Assembly (NCBI GenBank): GCA_007124415.1
Contig: SLFE01000238.1
Location: forward strand, 1-7,166
Direction: 5' to 3'
Length of the DNA stretch: 7,166 nt
From: Waddliaceae bacterium
GTDB taxonomy: Bacteria > Chlamydiota > Chlamydiia > Chlamydiales > SLFE01
Shown here one piece after another: positions 1 through 5,648 of this stretch. The translations under genes and the position numbers were made by a program. The notes under the pieces were generated by a model. It was not told the origin of the DNA. It did not search any database and saw only the letters and a list, made by a program, of their open reading frames with translations. How positions within the stretch are numbered: position 1 is the first letter of the stretch; each line of letters opens with the position of its first letter.

Positions 1-669
1 GTCATCTTTGCCTGTAATTCGATGCTCGAGCAGGTGGTCGGTCAACACATCGATCCGGCTTAAGAAGAAGCTGGCGACCGATGCAATCTTATCAATCGGC
101 TTCCCCTCTTCAAGCCTTCGCGTCAATGCTTTGATATACGCTTCGGCAACCTCCTCATACCGTTCAACAGAAAACAGCAGCGTGATATTTATATTGAGCC
201 CTTCGTAAAGCATCTGTTCTATCGCAGGCAAGCCCGCTTTAGTTCCCGGAATTTTGATCAAAACATTCGGACGGTCCACTCGGCTGAACAAATCGCGGGC
301 GCTTTCCATTGTCTTCTCTGTGTTATGCGCCAAGTGGGGGGAAACTTCGAGACTGACAAAGCCGTCCAGTCCCTCTGAATCATCGAAAACGGGTCGAAGC
401 TGATCGCAAGCATCTTGAATGTCTTTGATGACCAACGTCCAGTAAATCTCTTCGGTGGATTTTCCTTCTTCAGCCAGTTTTTTTATGTCATCGTCGTAAA
501 TTTTACTTTTAGCTATAGCTTCATGAAAAATCGCAGGGTTCGAAGTTATACCTCTAAGTCCCTGATCTTTTACTCTTTTTTTTAACTCCCCCGACTGAAT
601 TTTATCTCTGGAAAGATTATCCAACCAGTAACTTTGTCCGCACTTGATAAGCTCTAGTAAAGCCTTCAT
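1..669 (-). CDS. tal: Transaldolase, long (mycobacterial-type) form, N-terminal 223 residues; 3' end outside window
   Basis: Transaldolase of the non-oxidative pentose phosphate pathway moves a dihydroxyacetone unit between sugar phosphates through a Schiff base, in the cytosol. Reading the minus strand from the ATG at 669 gives 223 uninterrupted codons to the window edge. Visible landmarks are TSNPAIF (residues 42-48), SLEVSP (106-111), VLIKIPGT (136-143) with K139 the expected Schiff-base lysine, NINITLLFS (159-167) and ASVASFFLSRID (196-207). These match the long family (about 360-370 residues, sometimes fused to phosphoglucose isomerase) rather than the E. coli TalB type usual in Chlamydia. 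About 60% of a normal-length protein is present. The start is fixed by AGGAGG at 675-680, five bases upstream. The gene is transcribed divergently from the next one and is an ordinary housekeeping gene. I am very confident of the family; whether a fusion partner follows cannot be seen. Confidence 0.95.
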   Translation of the reverse strand, partial: MKALLELIKCGQSYWLDNLSRDKIQSGELKKRVKDQGLRGITSNPAIFHEAIAKSKIYDDDIKKLAEEGKSTEEIYWTLVIKDIQDACDQLRPVFDDSEGLDGFVSLEVSPHLAHNTEKTMESARDLFSRVDRPNVLIKIPGTKAGLPAIEQMLYEGLNINITLLFSVERYEEVAEAYIKALTRRLEEGKPIDKIASVASFFLSRIDVLTDHLLEHRITGKDD

Positions 670-692
670 ATTATCCTCCTGCCTTTACTCGA

Positions 693-721
693 ATTATATC
701 CTTTATGTTTTCCGATTGCAA
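693..721 (-). promoter_or_regulatory. Sigma70/66-type promoter for tal
   Basis: On the minus strand there is TTGCAA (716-721), a 17-base spacer, then a perfect TATAAT (693-698). Transcription would start near 686 and give a leader of roughly 17 bases carrying AGGAGG (675-680). Spacing and -10 are ideal; the -35 matches TTGACA at four of six positions. Confidence 0.7.
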
Positions 722-744
722 AATAAATCCCAATTGACTAATAA
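716..744 (+). promoter_or_regulatory. Possible weak promoter for the rightward operon, sharing the -35 with tal
   Basis: TTGCAA at 716-721 is its own reverse complement, so it can be read as a -35 in both directions. Rightward, a 17-base spacer leads to TAATAA (739-744), which matches TATAAT at only three positions. A better -35, TTGACT (734-739), lies in the same gap but I find no good -10 at the right distance. A rightward promoter must exist somewhere in 670-780 because the neighbouring gene is divergent; its exact position is a guess. Confidence 0.25.
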
Positions 745-780
745 CTAATTATTTGAAATCAAAACCCAGGAGATAGACCT

Positions 781-1329
781 ATGACCATAAATTCTTCACA
801 TGCAACAACTCCTTACCCGAATACTCTAAGTCACTGCCTGCAAAGGCTTAGAGAGGAGAAGGATTCATTTTACACCGATGAAGAGTACAGCTCGGACTTC
901 GATGAGGAATACAGCTCGGACTTCGAGGAGAAAAGAAGCAGTAATTACGCTTCTGAAGAGGAAAGCTCCACAGGAGAAAAGCAAATTCTTAGTTCGTCAG
1001 ATGAAGCCGGCTTTTCATCCGATGAGGAATTGCAGCGCTCACGAGAAAATTGCAATGAAAGAAAAGTCGCATGGCTCAAGGAGCTTAACAGCGGCCGGAT
1101 GAAATATCAACTCATTGAGAGAGCAGCATGCATAGCAAGGCTTGCCCTCGTAGCTTTTATAGCGCATTTTTTTAAGCATGAAGAATACCCTTTTCTCGCA
1201 TTATCCGCGATTTCCTTTTTTGCGTTCGGATATGTAGAAAAAAAAGCTCAGCAAACATTGTACAGGGTGTATCTAGATAACATCAAACCTCAAAACTTTT
1301 ACGGCCCCGAAGCTGAAGAATTGGACTGA
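781..1329 (+). CDS. Acidic serine-rich protein with C-terminal membrane hairpin, inclusion-membrane-protein-like
   Basis: I do not recognise this 182-residue protein as a named family. Residues 25-93 are strongly acidic and serine-rich (about 24 Asp/Glu and 16 Ser in 69), including a tandem EEYSSDFD-type repeat (33-48), and look disordered. Many serines fit the casein kinase 2 pattern S-x-x-D/E (for example S38, S46, S58, S71, S72, S79, S80). Residues 115-152 form two hydrophobic stretches (115-131 and 138-152) split by a short polar KHEEYP turn, the bilobed hairpin seen in chlamydial Inc proteins. A polar tail of 30 residues follows. There is no signal peptide, as expected for type III-secreted Incs. 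AGGAGA at 768-773, seven bases before the ATG, supports the start. It is the first gene of a tightly packed membrane/export operon. The Inc-like role is inference; it could equally be an ordinary inner-membrane protein. Confidence 0.8.
   Translation: MTINSSHATTPYPNTLSHCLQRLREEKDSFYTDEEYSSDFDEEYSSDFEEKRSSNYASEEESSTGEKQILSSSDEAGFSSDEELQRSRENCNERKVAWLKELNSGRMKYQLIERAACIARLALVAFIAHFFKHEEYPFLALSAISFFAFGYVEKKAQQTLYRVYLDNIKPQNFYGPEAEELD
877..924 (+). repeat. Two tandem 24-bp units inside the acidic-protein gene
   Basis: Units 877-900 and 901-924 agree at 22 of 24 bases, and both differences are silent. Each encodes DEEYSSDF. A decayed third unit follows (EEKRSSN, from 925), and related SSDEE segments occur at residues 72-75 and 79-83. 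Near-identity at the DNA level indicates recent in-frame duplication, so copy number may vary among strains. Confidence 0.85.
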
Positions 1330-1341
1330 AGAGCTCTAATT

Positions 1342-1842
1342 ATGCGTTTTATTTATTATTGGATCGCGCTCATTCTCACCTTTGGAGGCTTGGGCGCGGT
1401 TAAAACTGTAGTTGATTTCGGCCTTGACAAAAGCCGTTGGGATATTGCTTATGAAGGGGAAGTGGACAATTTCAAAATTATTGAGTATGTTCCTAAAGGA
1501 CAATCAATTGAGAACTGGTCTGAACTGATTTCAGTCGTGGCCTATGACGGGGTTTCGGTATCGCCCGGCAGCGTCTTTAAATCGATGATTGAGGAAATCA
1601 AATACAGAGATCCTGATTCGACAGTGGAGTCAAGCATACTTGAAAACGGAGAAGACTCCCTTATTGCCGTCTGGAACTTGAAAAATAGCAAAACGCCCGA
1701 AGAGCGTAACTGGATCAAAATTTTTGCCAAAAACAATGAACTTCACACTCTTTTAGTCACATCAAAACAATGCAAGGAAGCTGAGCCGAAAAGCAAAGTC
1801 TGGGAAAAAATGCTGAAAAATGCCAAATTAGTCAGTAAATAG
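1342..1842 (+). CDS. Small exported or N-terminally anchored protein, function unknown
   Basis: This 166-residue protein is not one I can assign to a function. Residues 3-20 are a single hydrophobic segment after a short start (M-R-F-I-Y-Y-W), ending in GGLGA, which suits either a signal anchor or a cleaved signal peptide. The rest is a soluble mixed alpha/beta domain with a KIIEYVPKGQSIENW segment (45-59) and a charged C-terminal tail (KVWEKMLKNAKLVSK). The single cysteine (about residue 143) rules out a disulfide-built fold. No catalytic motif is evident. It starts 12 bases after the preceding gene with only a weak purine-rich stretch upstream (GAAGAG, 1329-1334), which suggests translation depends on the gene before it. 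It is followed after 26 bases by the AI-2E permease, in the same direction. The reading frame is convincing; the role is unknown, most likely at the cell envelope. Confidence 0.8.
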   Translation: MRFIYYWIALILTFGGLGAVKTVVDFGLDKSRWDIAYEGEVDNFKIIEYVPKGQSIENWSELISVVAYDGVSVSPGSVFKSMIEEIKYRDPDSTVESSILENGEDSLIAVWNLKNSKTPEERNWIKIFAKNNELHTLLVTSKQCKEAEPKSKVWEKMLKNAKLVSK

Positions 1843-1868
1843 TGCTGAAACGAGAGGAGGTTTAGTTC

Positions 1869-2912
1869 GTGGGCGCTAATACAAAATTGCTGAACTTCAC
1901 TCTGTCTGCAATTCTTGTAGCCCTCATTCTTATATTTCTCTATAAAGGACATGCATTATTAATTCCGTTTGTTATTGCAATTTGTATATGGTACCTGATC
2001 GTCATATTCACAAATTCACTTGAAGAGATCCCCTATCTCGGCCAATACATCCCCCGCTGGATTTCCTACATTTTCGCCGCAAGCGTCGCCTTCACGATAG
2101 TTTGGATCATTTTCAACTTGATCTCCAATAATATCTCTCAGCTGATCACTCTCCTTCCTCATTATCAAGAGAGGTTTATCGAAATCAAGGATGAATTCTT
2201 CAGTTTTCTCGGTGTTAAAACTCAGCCCGATTTTTCCCCCGCCTTCGAAAGGTACAACCTTGTCAACATCATGACGGCCATTGCAAGGATCACAGCCGAC
2301 ATTGGGCGCAATTTAGGGATCATCCTGATTTATGTCCTCTTTCTCCTTTTGGAACACAGCTCCTTCGACATGAAGCTCGAAGCCCTGATCAAAGATCCCA
2401 AACAGCTGGAGTCGGCAAGATCGGTTATCAATAAAATCTCAGTGCAAACACAGTCGTACATGAGGATTAAAACCTTTATTGGACTGCTAACAGCAGGAGC
2501 CAGCTATCTTATTATGTTCCTGGTTGGAGTGAACTTTGCCGAGTTTTGGGCTCTGCTTATATTTTTCTTCAATTTTATTCCGAATATTGGAGCTATCGTC
2601 GCCACAATCTTTCCATGTCTTTTGGCCTTGGTTCAATTTCGCAGCTATTATCCTTTCATTACCATCCTAATTTCACTCAGTTCCATTCAATTTCTTATTG
2701 GAAATATTCTAGAACCCAGAATGATGGGCAAATCATTCGGGCTAAGCCCGTTGGCAATTATCGTTTCGCTTTCTGTCTGGGGCTATCTGTGGGGCATCGT
2801 CGGCATGTTTCTTTGCGTGCCTATTATGGTAATCGTTACAATCATCTTCGCAAACTTCAAAGCCACAAGACCCATTTCAATAATATTATCCGAATCCGGA
2901 GAAATCAAATAA
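1869..2912 (+). CDS. AI-2E family transporter (formerly UPF0118/PerM)
   Basis: Polytopic inner-membrane protein of the AI-2E family (347 residues, normal length). Members have been linked to autoinducer-2 export or to sodium/proton exchange, but substrates are mostly unproven, so no specific substrate is claimed. About eight membrane segments are visible: two at the N-terminus (7-47), one at 64-85, a soluble region 90-145, then 147-162, 203-221, 226-256, 262-280 and 293-328. Family signatures are FIPNIGAIVATIFP (236-249), GNILEPRMMGKSFGLSP (278-294) and WGYLWGIVGMFLCVP (304-318). Translation begins at a GTG, supported by a strong AGGAGG (1855-1860) eight bases upstream; the first in-frame ATG lies far inside the conserved domain. 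It sits mid-operon, and the following gene begins two bases after its stop. Nothing is missing or broken. Confidence 0.92.
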   Translation: MGANTKLLNFTLSAILVALILIFLYKGHALLIPFVIAICIWYLIVIFTNSLEEIPYLGQYIPRWISYIFAASVAFTIVWIIFNLISNNISQLITLLPHYQERFIEIKDEFFSFLGVKTQPDFSPAFERYNLVNIMTAIARITADIGRNLGIILIYVLFLLLEHSSFDMKLEALIKDPKQLESARSVINKISVQTQSYMRIKTFIGLLTAGASYLIMFLVGVNFAEFWALLIFFFNFIPNIGAIVATIFPCLLALVQFRSYYPFITILISLSSIQFLIGNILEPRMMGKSFGLSPLAIIVSLSVWGYLWGIVGMFLCVPIMVIVTIIFANFKATRPISIILSESGEIK

Positions 2913-2914
2913 CT

Positions 2915-3868
2915 ATGATTCACGCAATTGTTTTCATTTTCTTATTACTCAGTTTGGGACAAAGCAGCACCGGAAAAATCAATGAAAACTATTTCCATAA
3001 AGCTAAAGGAACCCGATTTGAAGGGATGAGTTTTAATGAAGAAGGAAGCTGGCAAGGACCGTTCTTCTTTATACAAATGGCCGATTGTCAATTGGGAATG
3101 TATGAGCAAAACCGATCCTGGGACAAAGAAGTGGAAAATCTTGAGCGAGCCGTCGACCATATCAACCGTCTTCGTCCAAAGTTTGTCATTGTCTGCGGCG
3201 ATTTGACTCACGCCAAGCCTTATAAAAAGGCCTATCCCTATCAAGTCAGGGATTATAAAAACGCAATGTCCAAAATCTCTGAAGACATTCCCCTTGTTTG
3301 CGTTTGCGGCAACCACGATGTCGGAAATAAACCCACTACTCAAACGATACAATCTTATAAAGACAACTTCGGCAGCCATTATTTTTCGTTTTGGGCGGGA
3401 GGAACGCAGTGTTTCGTACTCAACTCCTCCCTTTATTGCAACCCCTCAAATGCCAAAAAAATCTTCCAAAAACAAAAAGCATGGCTAGAGCAAGAAATGA
3501 TTCAATCGCCCCCCCAACCCCCTGTCCACAGGTTTGTTTTTACCCACCACCCCTGGTTCATTAAAGATGCCGAAACGGCTGCATCGGCATACTACGAAAT
3601 CCCTCTTGAAAGAAGGCTCGACGCCGTCCGGCTCTTTGTCAATCAAGGAGTCACAGCTTGCTTTGCAGGCCACTATCACCGCAATTGCTACGCATCCTAT
3701 CAGGGAATGGAAATGATCACGACAAATGCCTTGGGAAAACCTTTTGGGCGCGATCCTTCAGGATTTCGCATCGTCAAAGTTTTCGAGGACGGCATCGATC
3801 ATCAATTTTATGGACTTGACCAGGTCCCCCAATCCATTGAATTTACTCAAGAGGAGGTTAACTTGTGA
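2915..3868 (+). CDS. Exported calcineurin-type metallophosphoesterase, CPPED1-like
   Basis: Predicted metal-dependent phosphatase of 317 residues, close to the length of animal CPPED1 (about 314), a Ser/Thr phosphatase reported to act on Akt. Metal-ligand motifs appear in order: MADCQLG (55-61; CPPED1 has a similar D-P-Q rather than the usual D-x-H), CGDLTHAKP (94-102), CGNHDVGN (131-138), FTHHPWF (209-215) and AGHYHRN (251-257). Residues 1-20 are a plausible signal peptide (MIHAIVFIFLLLSLGQSSTG), absent from the human enzyme, so the bacterial protein probably acts outside the cytoplasm. The frame stays open upstream to 2546, but that part overlaps the AI-2E gene; the ATG at 2915 gives the signal peptide and is two bases after the previous stop. 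GGAG at 2898-2901 is rather distant, so coupling is likely. Eight cysteines are unusual for an exported protein. It overlaps the next gene by four bases. The substrate is unknown. Confidence 0.88.
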   Translation: MIHAIVFIFLLLSLGQSSTGKINENYFHKAKGTRFEGMSFNEEGSWQGPFFFIQMADCQLGMYEQNRSWDKEVENLERAVDHINRLRPKFVIVCGDLTHAKPYKKAYPYQVRDYKNAMSKISEDIPLVCVCGNHDVGNKPTTQTIQSYKDNFGSHYFSFWAGGTQCFVLNSSLYCNPSNAKKIFQKQKAWLEQEMIQSPPQPPVHRFVFTHHPWFIKDAETAASAYYEIPLERRLDAVRLFVNQGVTACFAGHYHRNCYASYQGMEMITTNALGKPFGRDPSGFRIVKVFEDGIDHQFYGLDQVPQSIEFTQEEVNL

Positions 3869-4164
3869 AAAGCCTATTATGCATTTTATTCATTTGTATA
3901 TTGAACTTCAGCAGCGTGGAGGCTATCTTGGCCCCATTTGAGCAAAGCGCAGTGGAAATCCGAGCAATTATTGATTCCGAAGAACTGAGAAACTTGCTAG
4001 GGCCCTCTCAGCCGGTGCTTGCAATCGAAAAAAAAGGGAGAGGCTATCTGATCACCACTACCGACTACACTCTTCAAATCGATCTTGACTATCAATATTC
4101 AGGAAGAATCGGCCCTGCCGATTTTCAGCTCACCTTTCAAAAGCCAGTAAAAAAAACGGATTGA
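3865..4164 (+). CDS. Small exported protein of 99 residues, function unknown
   Basis: This gene starts with GTG, sharing GTGA with the stop of the phosphatase gene, and has an excellent AGGAGG (3852-3857) seven bases upstream; both fix the start. Residues 1-20 are a clear signal peptide: a positive second residue (K2), a hydrophobic core, and an S-V-E-A site with cleavage expected after A20. The cysteines at 6 and 11 lie in the signal core and do not form a lipobox. The mature part, about 79 residues, alternates short hydrophobic and polar runs (PVLAIEKKGRGYLITTTDYT, then LQIDLDYQY), suggesting a small beta-rich domain. No cysteine remains after cleavage and no motif is recognised. The four-base overlap means its production is tied to that of the phosphatase, so it may be a partner or inhibitor, but this is inference only. 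The next gene begins one base after its stop. Confidence 0.82.
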   Translation: MKSLLCILFICILNFSSVEAILAPFEQSAVEIRAIIDSEELRNLLGPSQPVLAIEKKGRGYLITTTDYTLQIDLDYQYSGRIGPADFQLTFQKPVKKTD

Positions 4165-4165
4165 A

Positions 4166-5455
4166 ATGCAACCGGATAAAAAGACCGTTTCTATGTTTGC
4201 GGGATTTTTTATCCCGATGGCCCTCATGTTTTTTTTGATTTTTTTTTCAGTCCACCTTCTACAAAATATTCAGAAAATTTACCTTAGTAATTTAAATGGC
4301 GGCGCCCCCCTTCAAATGGCCCAAAACGCCCTATATATAATCGGACCGTTCATATTTATATTTCTTCTGATCATCGGCCGCAGAATCAATCTCCGAAATA
4401 TCTGTTTTTACGTTTACCTTCTTTTTCCGATTTTTACCGCCTTTTGGACCCTCCTCTTGATTCCCCTGCAAAAAACTCCACATCTACTGACAGATTGGGA
4501 AGCATTCATTTATGCCTTGGGAACATCCCTTTGGATCAACGGCTCTTTCTTTTTCTTTTGGGCATTCGCAAACAATCATTTTTCCTTCAAGCAGGCCGGA
4601 CTATACTACCCCTATCTCATTATTTTGTCTCTTTTAATGGATTTTCCCATTCACCAATATATCCACGGCGCCCTGATGAGTTATCTAAAAGGATTTAAAT
4701 CTGAATCGCTGATCTTCAACTTAAACTTGACGCTTTTAGGCACAGGCATCGTGATTTTCGCGATTTTCGTCTGCACAGACCGACTGCTTCCAAGAATCAG
4801 GCATCACTTGGACAAACGAAACGAAAATATCGACCATCTCTTCGGACTGGACTACCGTATTGTGGTCGGCTTATTCACCTTTTCGCTCGCTTTTCTACTG
4901 ACCATGTCGAATTCATGGCTGCACGCTTTATCTCTTCAGCATCCTATTGAAAACCTGGCAGCCTCAATGGAAAATGCTGTTAATATTTTAGCGCTTATTT
5001 CCGTTGCCCTGCTCGTCGGGTTGTCGGCCCTGCTATATGATCAAAGAGGAAAGGGGTGGAAGATTACAGCCTATATCGCTACAGGAATCGCCGCTGTCTC
5101 GACACTTACCTGGTACCTCGCTATATTCAGCACTCAAACAGCTTCATTGCTGCACTGGGGCGCAGCCCGTCATACCGCACTAGTCGCCCTGACGCCGTTT
5201 TTCCTGATTCTAAAAGAAATGTCTTTCATCGCAGTCCCTCGAAAAAGCCGCTTCATCACAAAAACCTGGGTCGATCTTTTTTTTAGCTTTGCAGGTTTTT
5301 TCGGGGCTAAAACAGTCGTCCTTCTTTTCTCCGCAGCCATCGGACCGCTTACCCACTCCGCAGCCTACATCTGCATCATCTCTCTTGCCGTTCTCGCAAC
5401 GCTTATCACGGCAACACGTATTGCCGGAAAACGCCTCCAAGCTTTTGCTCCTTAA
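4166..5455 (+). CDS. Divergent TLC/NTT-family (ADP/ATP carrier-like) membrane protein
   Basis: Polytopic protein of 429 residues with about 12 hydrophobic segments. By eye it aligns along its length with bacterial and plastid nucleotide transporters (TLC family, about 500 residues). Landmarks are FIPMALMFFLIFF (15-27), like the family's opening; DWEAFIYALGTSLW (110-123) followed by FFFFWAFANNHFSFKQAGLYYP (128-149), matching the family's NW...ELW...LFWGFAN...EA.RFY; W251 followed by HPIENLAASMENA (259-271), matching W-K...PNPNDYSAFMG; and LKEMSFIAVP (349-358), matching the hallmark KEMAYIPL. Charged residues needed for nucleotide transport appear lost: the Glu of ELW is S121, the Glu before W251 is uncharged, and the GKSG lysine falls at or beside A381-K382. 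So nucleotides may not be its substrate. It starts one base after the preceding stop with no clear Shine-Dalgarno, implying coupling. It is the last gene of the unit; no convincing terminator follows. Family moderately sure, substrate unknown. Confidence 0.72.
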   Translation: MQPDKKTVSMFAGFFIPMALMFFLIFFSVHLLQNIQKIYLSNLNGGAPLQMAQNALYIIGPFIFIFLLIIGRRINLRNICFYVYLLFPIFTAFWTLLLIPLQKTPHLLTDWEAFIYALGTSLWINGSFFFFWAFANNHFSFKQAGLYYPYLIILSLLMDFPIHQYIHGALMSYLKGFKSESLIFNLNLTLLGTGIVIFAIFVCTDRLLPRIRHHLDKRNENIDHLFGLDYRIVVGLFTFSLAFLLTMSNSWLHALSLQHPIENLAASMENAVNILALISVALLVGLSALLYDQRGKGWKITAYIATGIAAVSTLTWYLAIFSTQTASLLHWGAARHTALVALTPFFLILKEMSFIAVPRKSRFITKTWVDLFFSFAGFFGAKTVVLLFSAAIGPLTHSAAYICIISLAVLATLITATRIAGKRLQAFAP

Positions 5456-5501
5456 CGGCCTGGACAAAAAAAACCTTTTTTAAAACCGCTTCAATACTCC
5501 A

Positions 5502-5529
5502 TTGCAAAAAAATCTCTGATGGTTAGAAT
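5502..5529 (+). promoter_or_regulatory. Candidate promoter for the ATP-grasp unit
   Basis: TTGCAA (5502-5507), a 16-base spacer and TAGAAT (5524-5529; five of six to TATAAT). The -35 lies in the same nine bases, ATTGCAAAA, that carry the tal -35. Transcription would start near 5536 and give a leader of about 110 bases before the ATG at 5649. The 193-bp gap holds no credible gene. Confidence 0.45.
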
Positions 5530-5593
5530 GATAATCAAGAATTGAAACAATCGGCGCCCCTCCACACCAGAGCCGCCAGAACACGACATAAAA

Positions 5594-5627
5594 AGCGCCT
5601 TTCGAGCCTAAAGAAACAAAGTGCGCT
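5594..5627 (+). other. Possible leader hairpin upstream of the ATP-grasp gene
   Basis: AGCGCCTTT (5594-5602) can pair with AAAGTGCGCT (5618-5627), giving nine base pairs with one bulged T and a 15-base loop. No T-run follows, so it is not an intrinsic terminator. It ends about ten bases before the AGGA Shine-Dalgarno (5637-5640). It could be chance. Confidence 0.25.
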
Positions 5628-5648
5628 AATCTAAACAGGATTCAATGC

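Noticed and set aside
878..1102. Second plus-strand frame within the acidic-protein gene
   Set aside because: It is an out-of-frame reading of the repeats, rich in R/K/T with no structure, and lacks a start signal.
2546..2914. Upstream extension of the phosphatase reading frame to give a 440-residue protein
   Set aside because: It lies wholly inside the conserved end of the AI-2E gene and its translation is low-complexity with no domain; the ATG at 2915 gives a clean signal peptide and proper family length.
2945..3379. Minus-strand open frame of 144 residues opposite the phosphatase
   Set aside because: It is opposite conserved metal-binding motifs of a solid gene, has no Shine-Dalgarno and no recognisable domain.
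4201..4215. Perfect inverted repeat GGGAT-T5-ATCCC
   Set aside because: Only five base pairs, inside the coding region of the first membrane helix; explained by the codons for G-F-F-I-P.
5456..5490. A8-CC-T6 stretch after the NTT-like gene as an intrinsic terminator
   Set aside because: The only stem is A:T pairs with almost no loop and no GC-rich arm, so a terminator is not supported.
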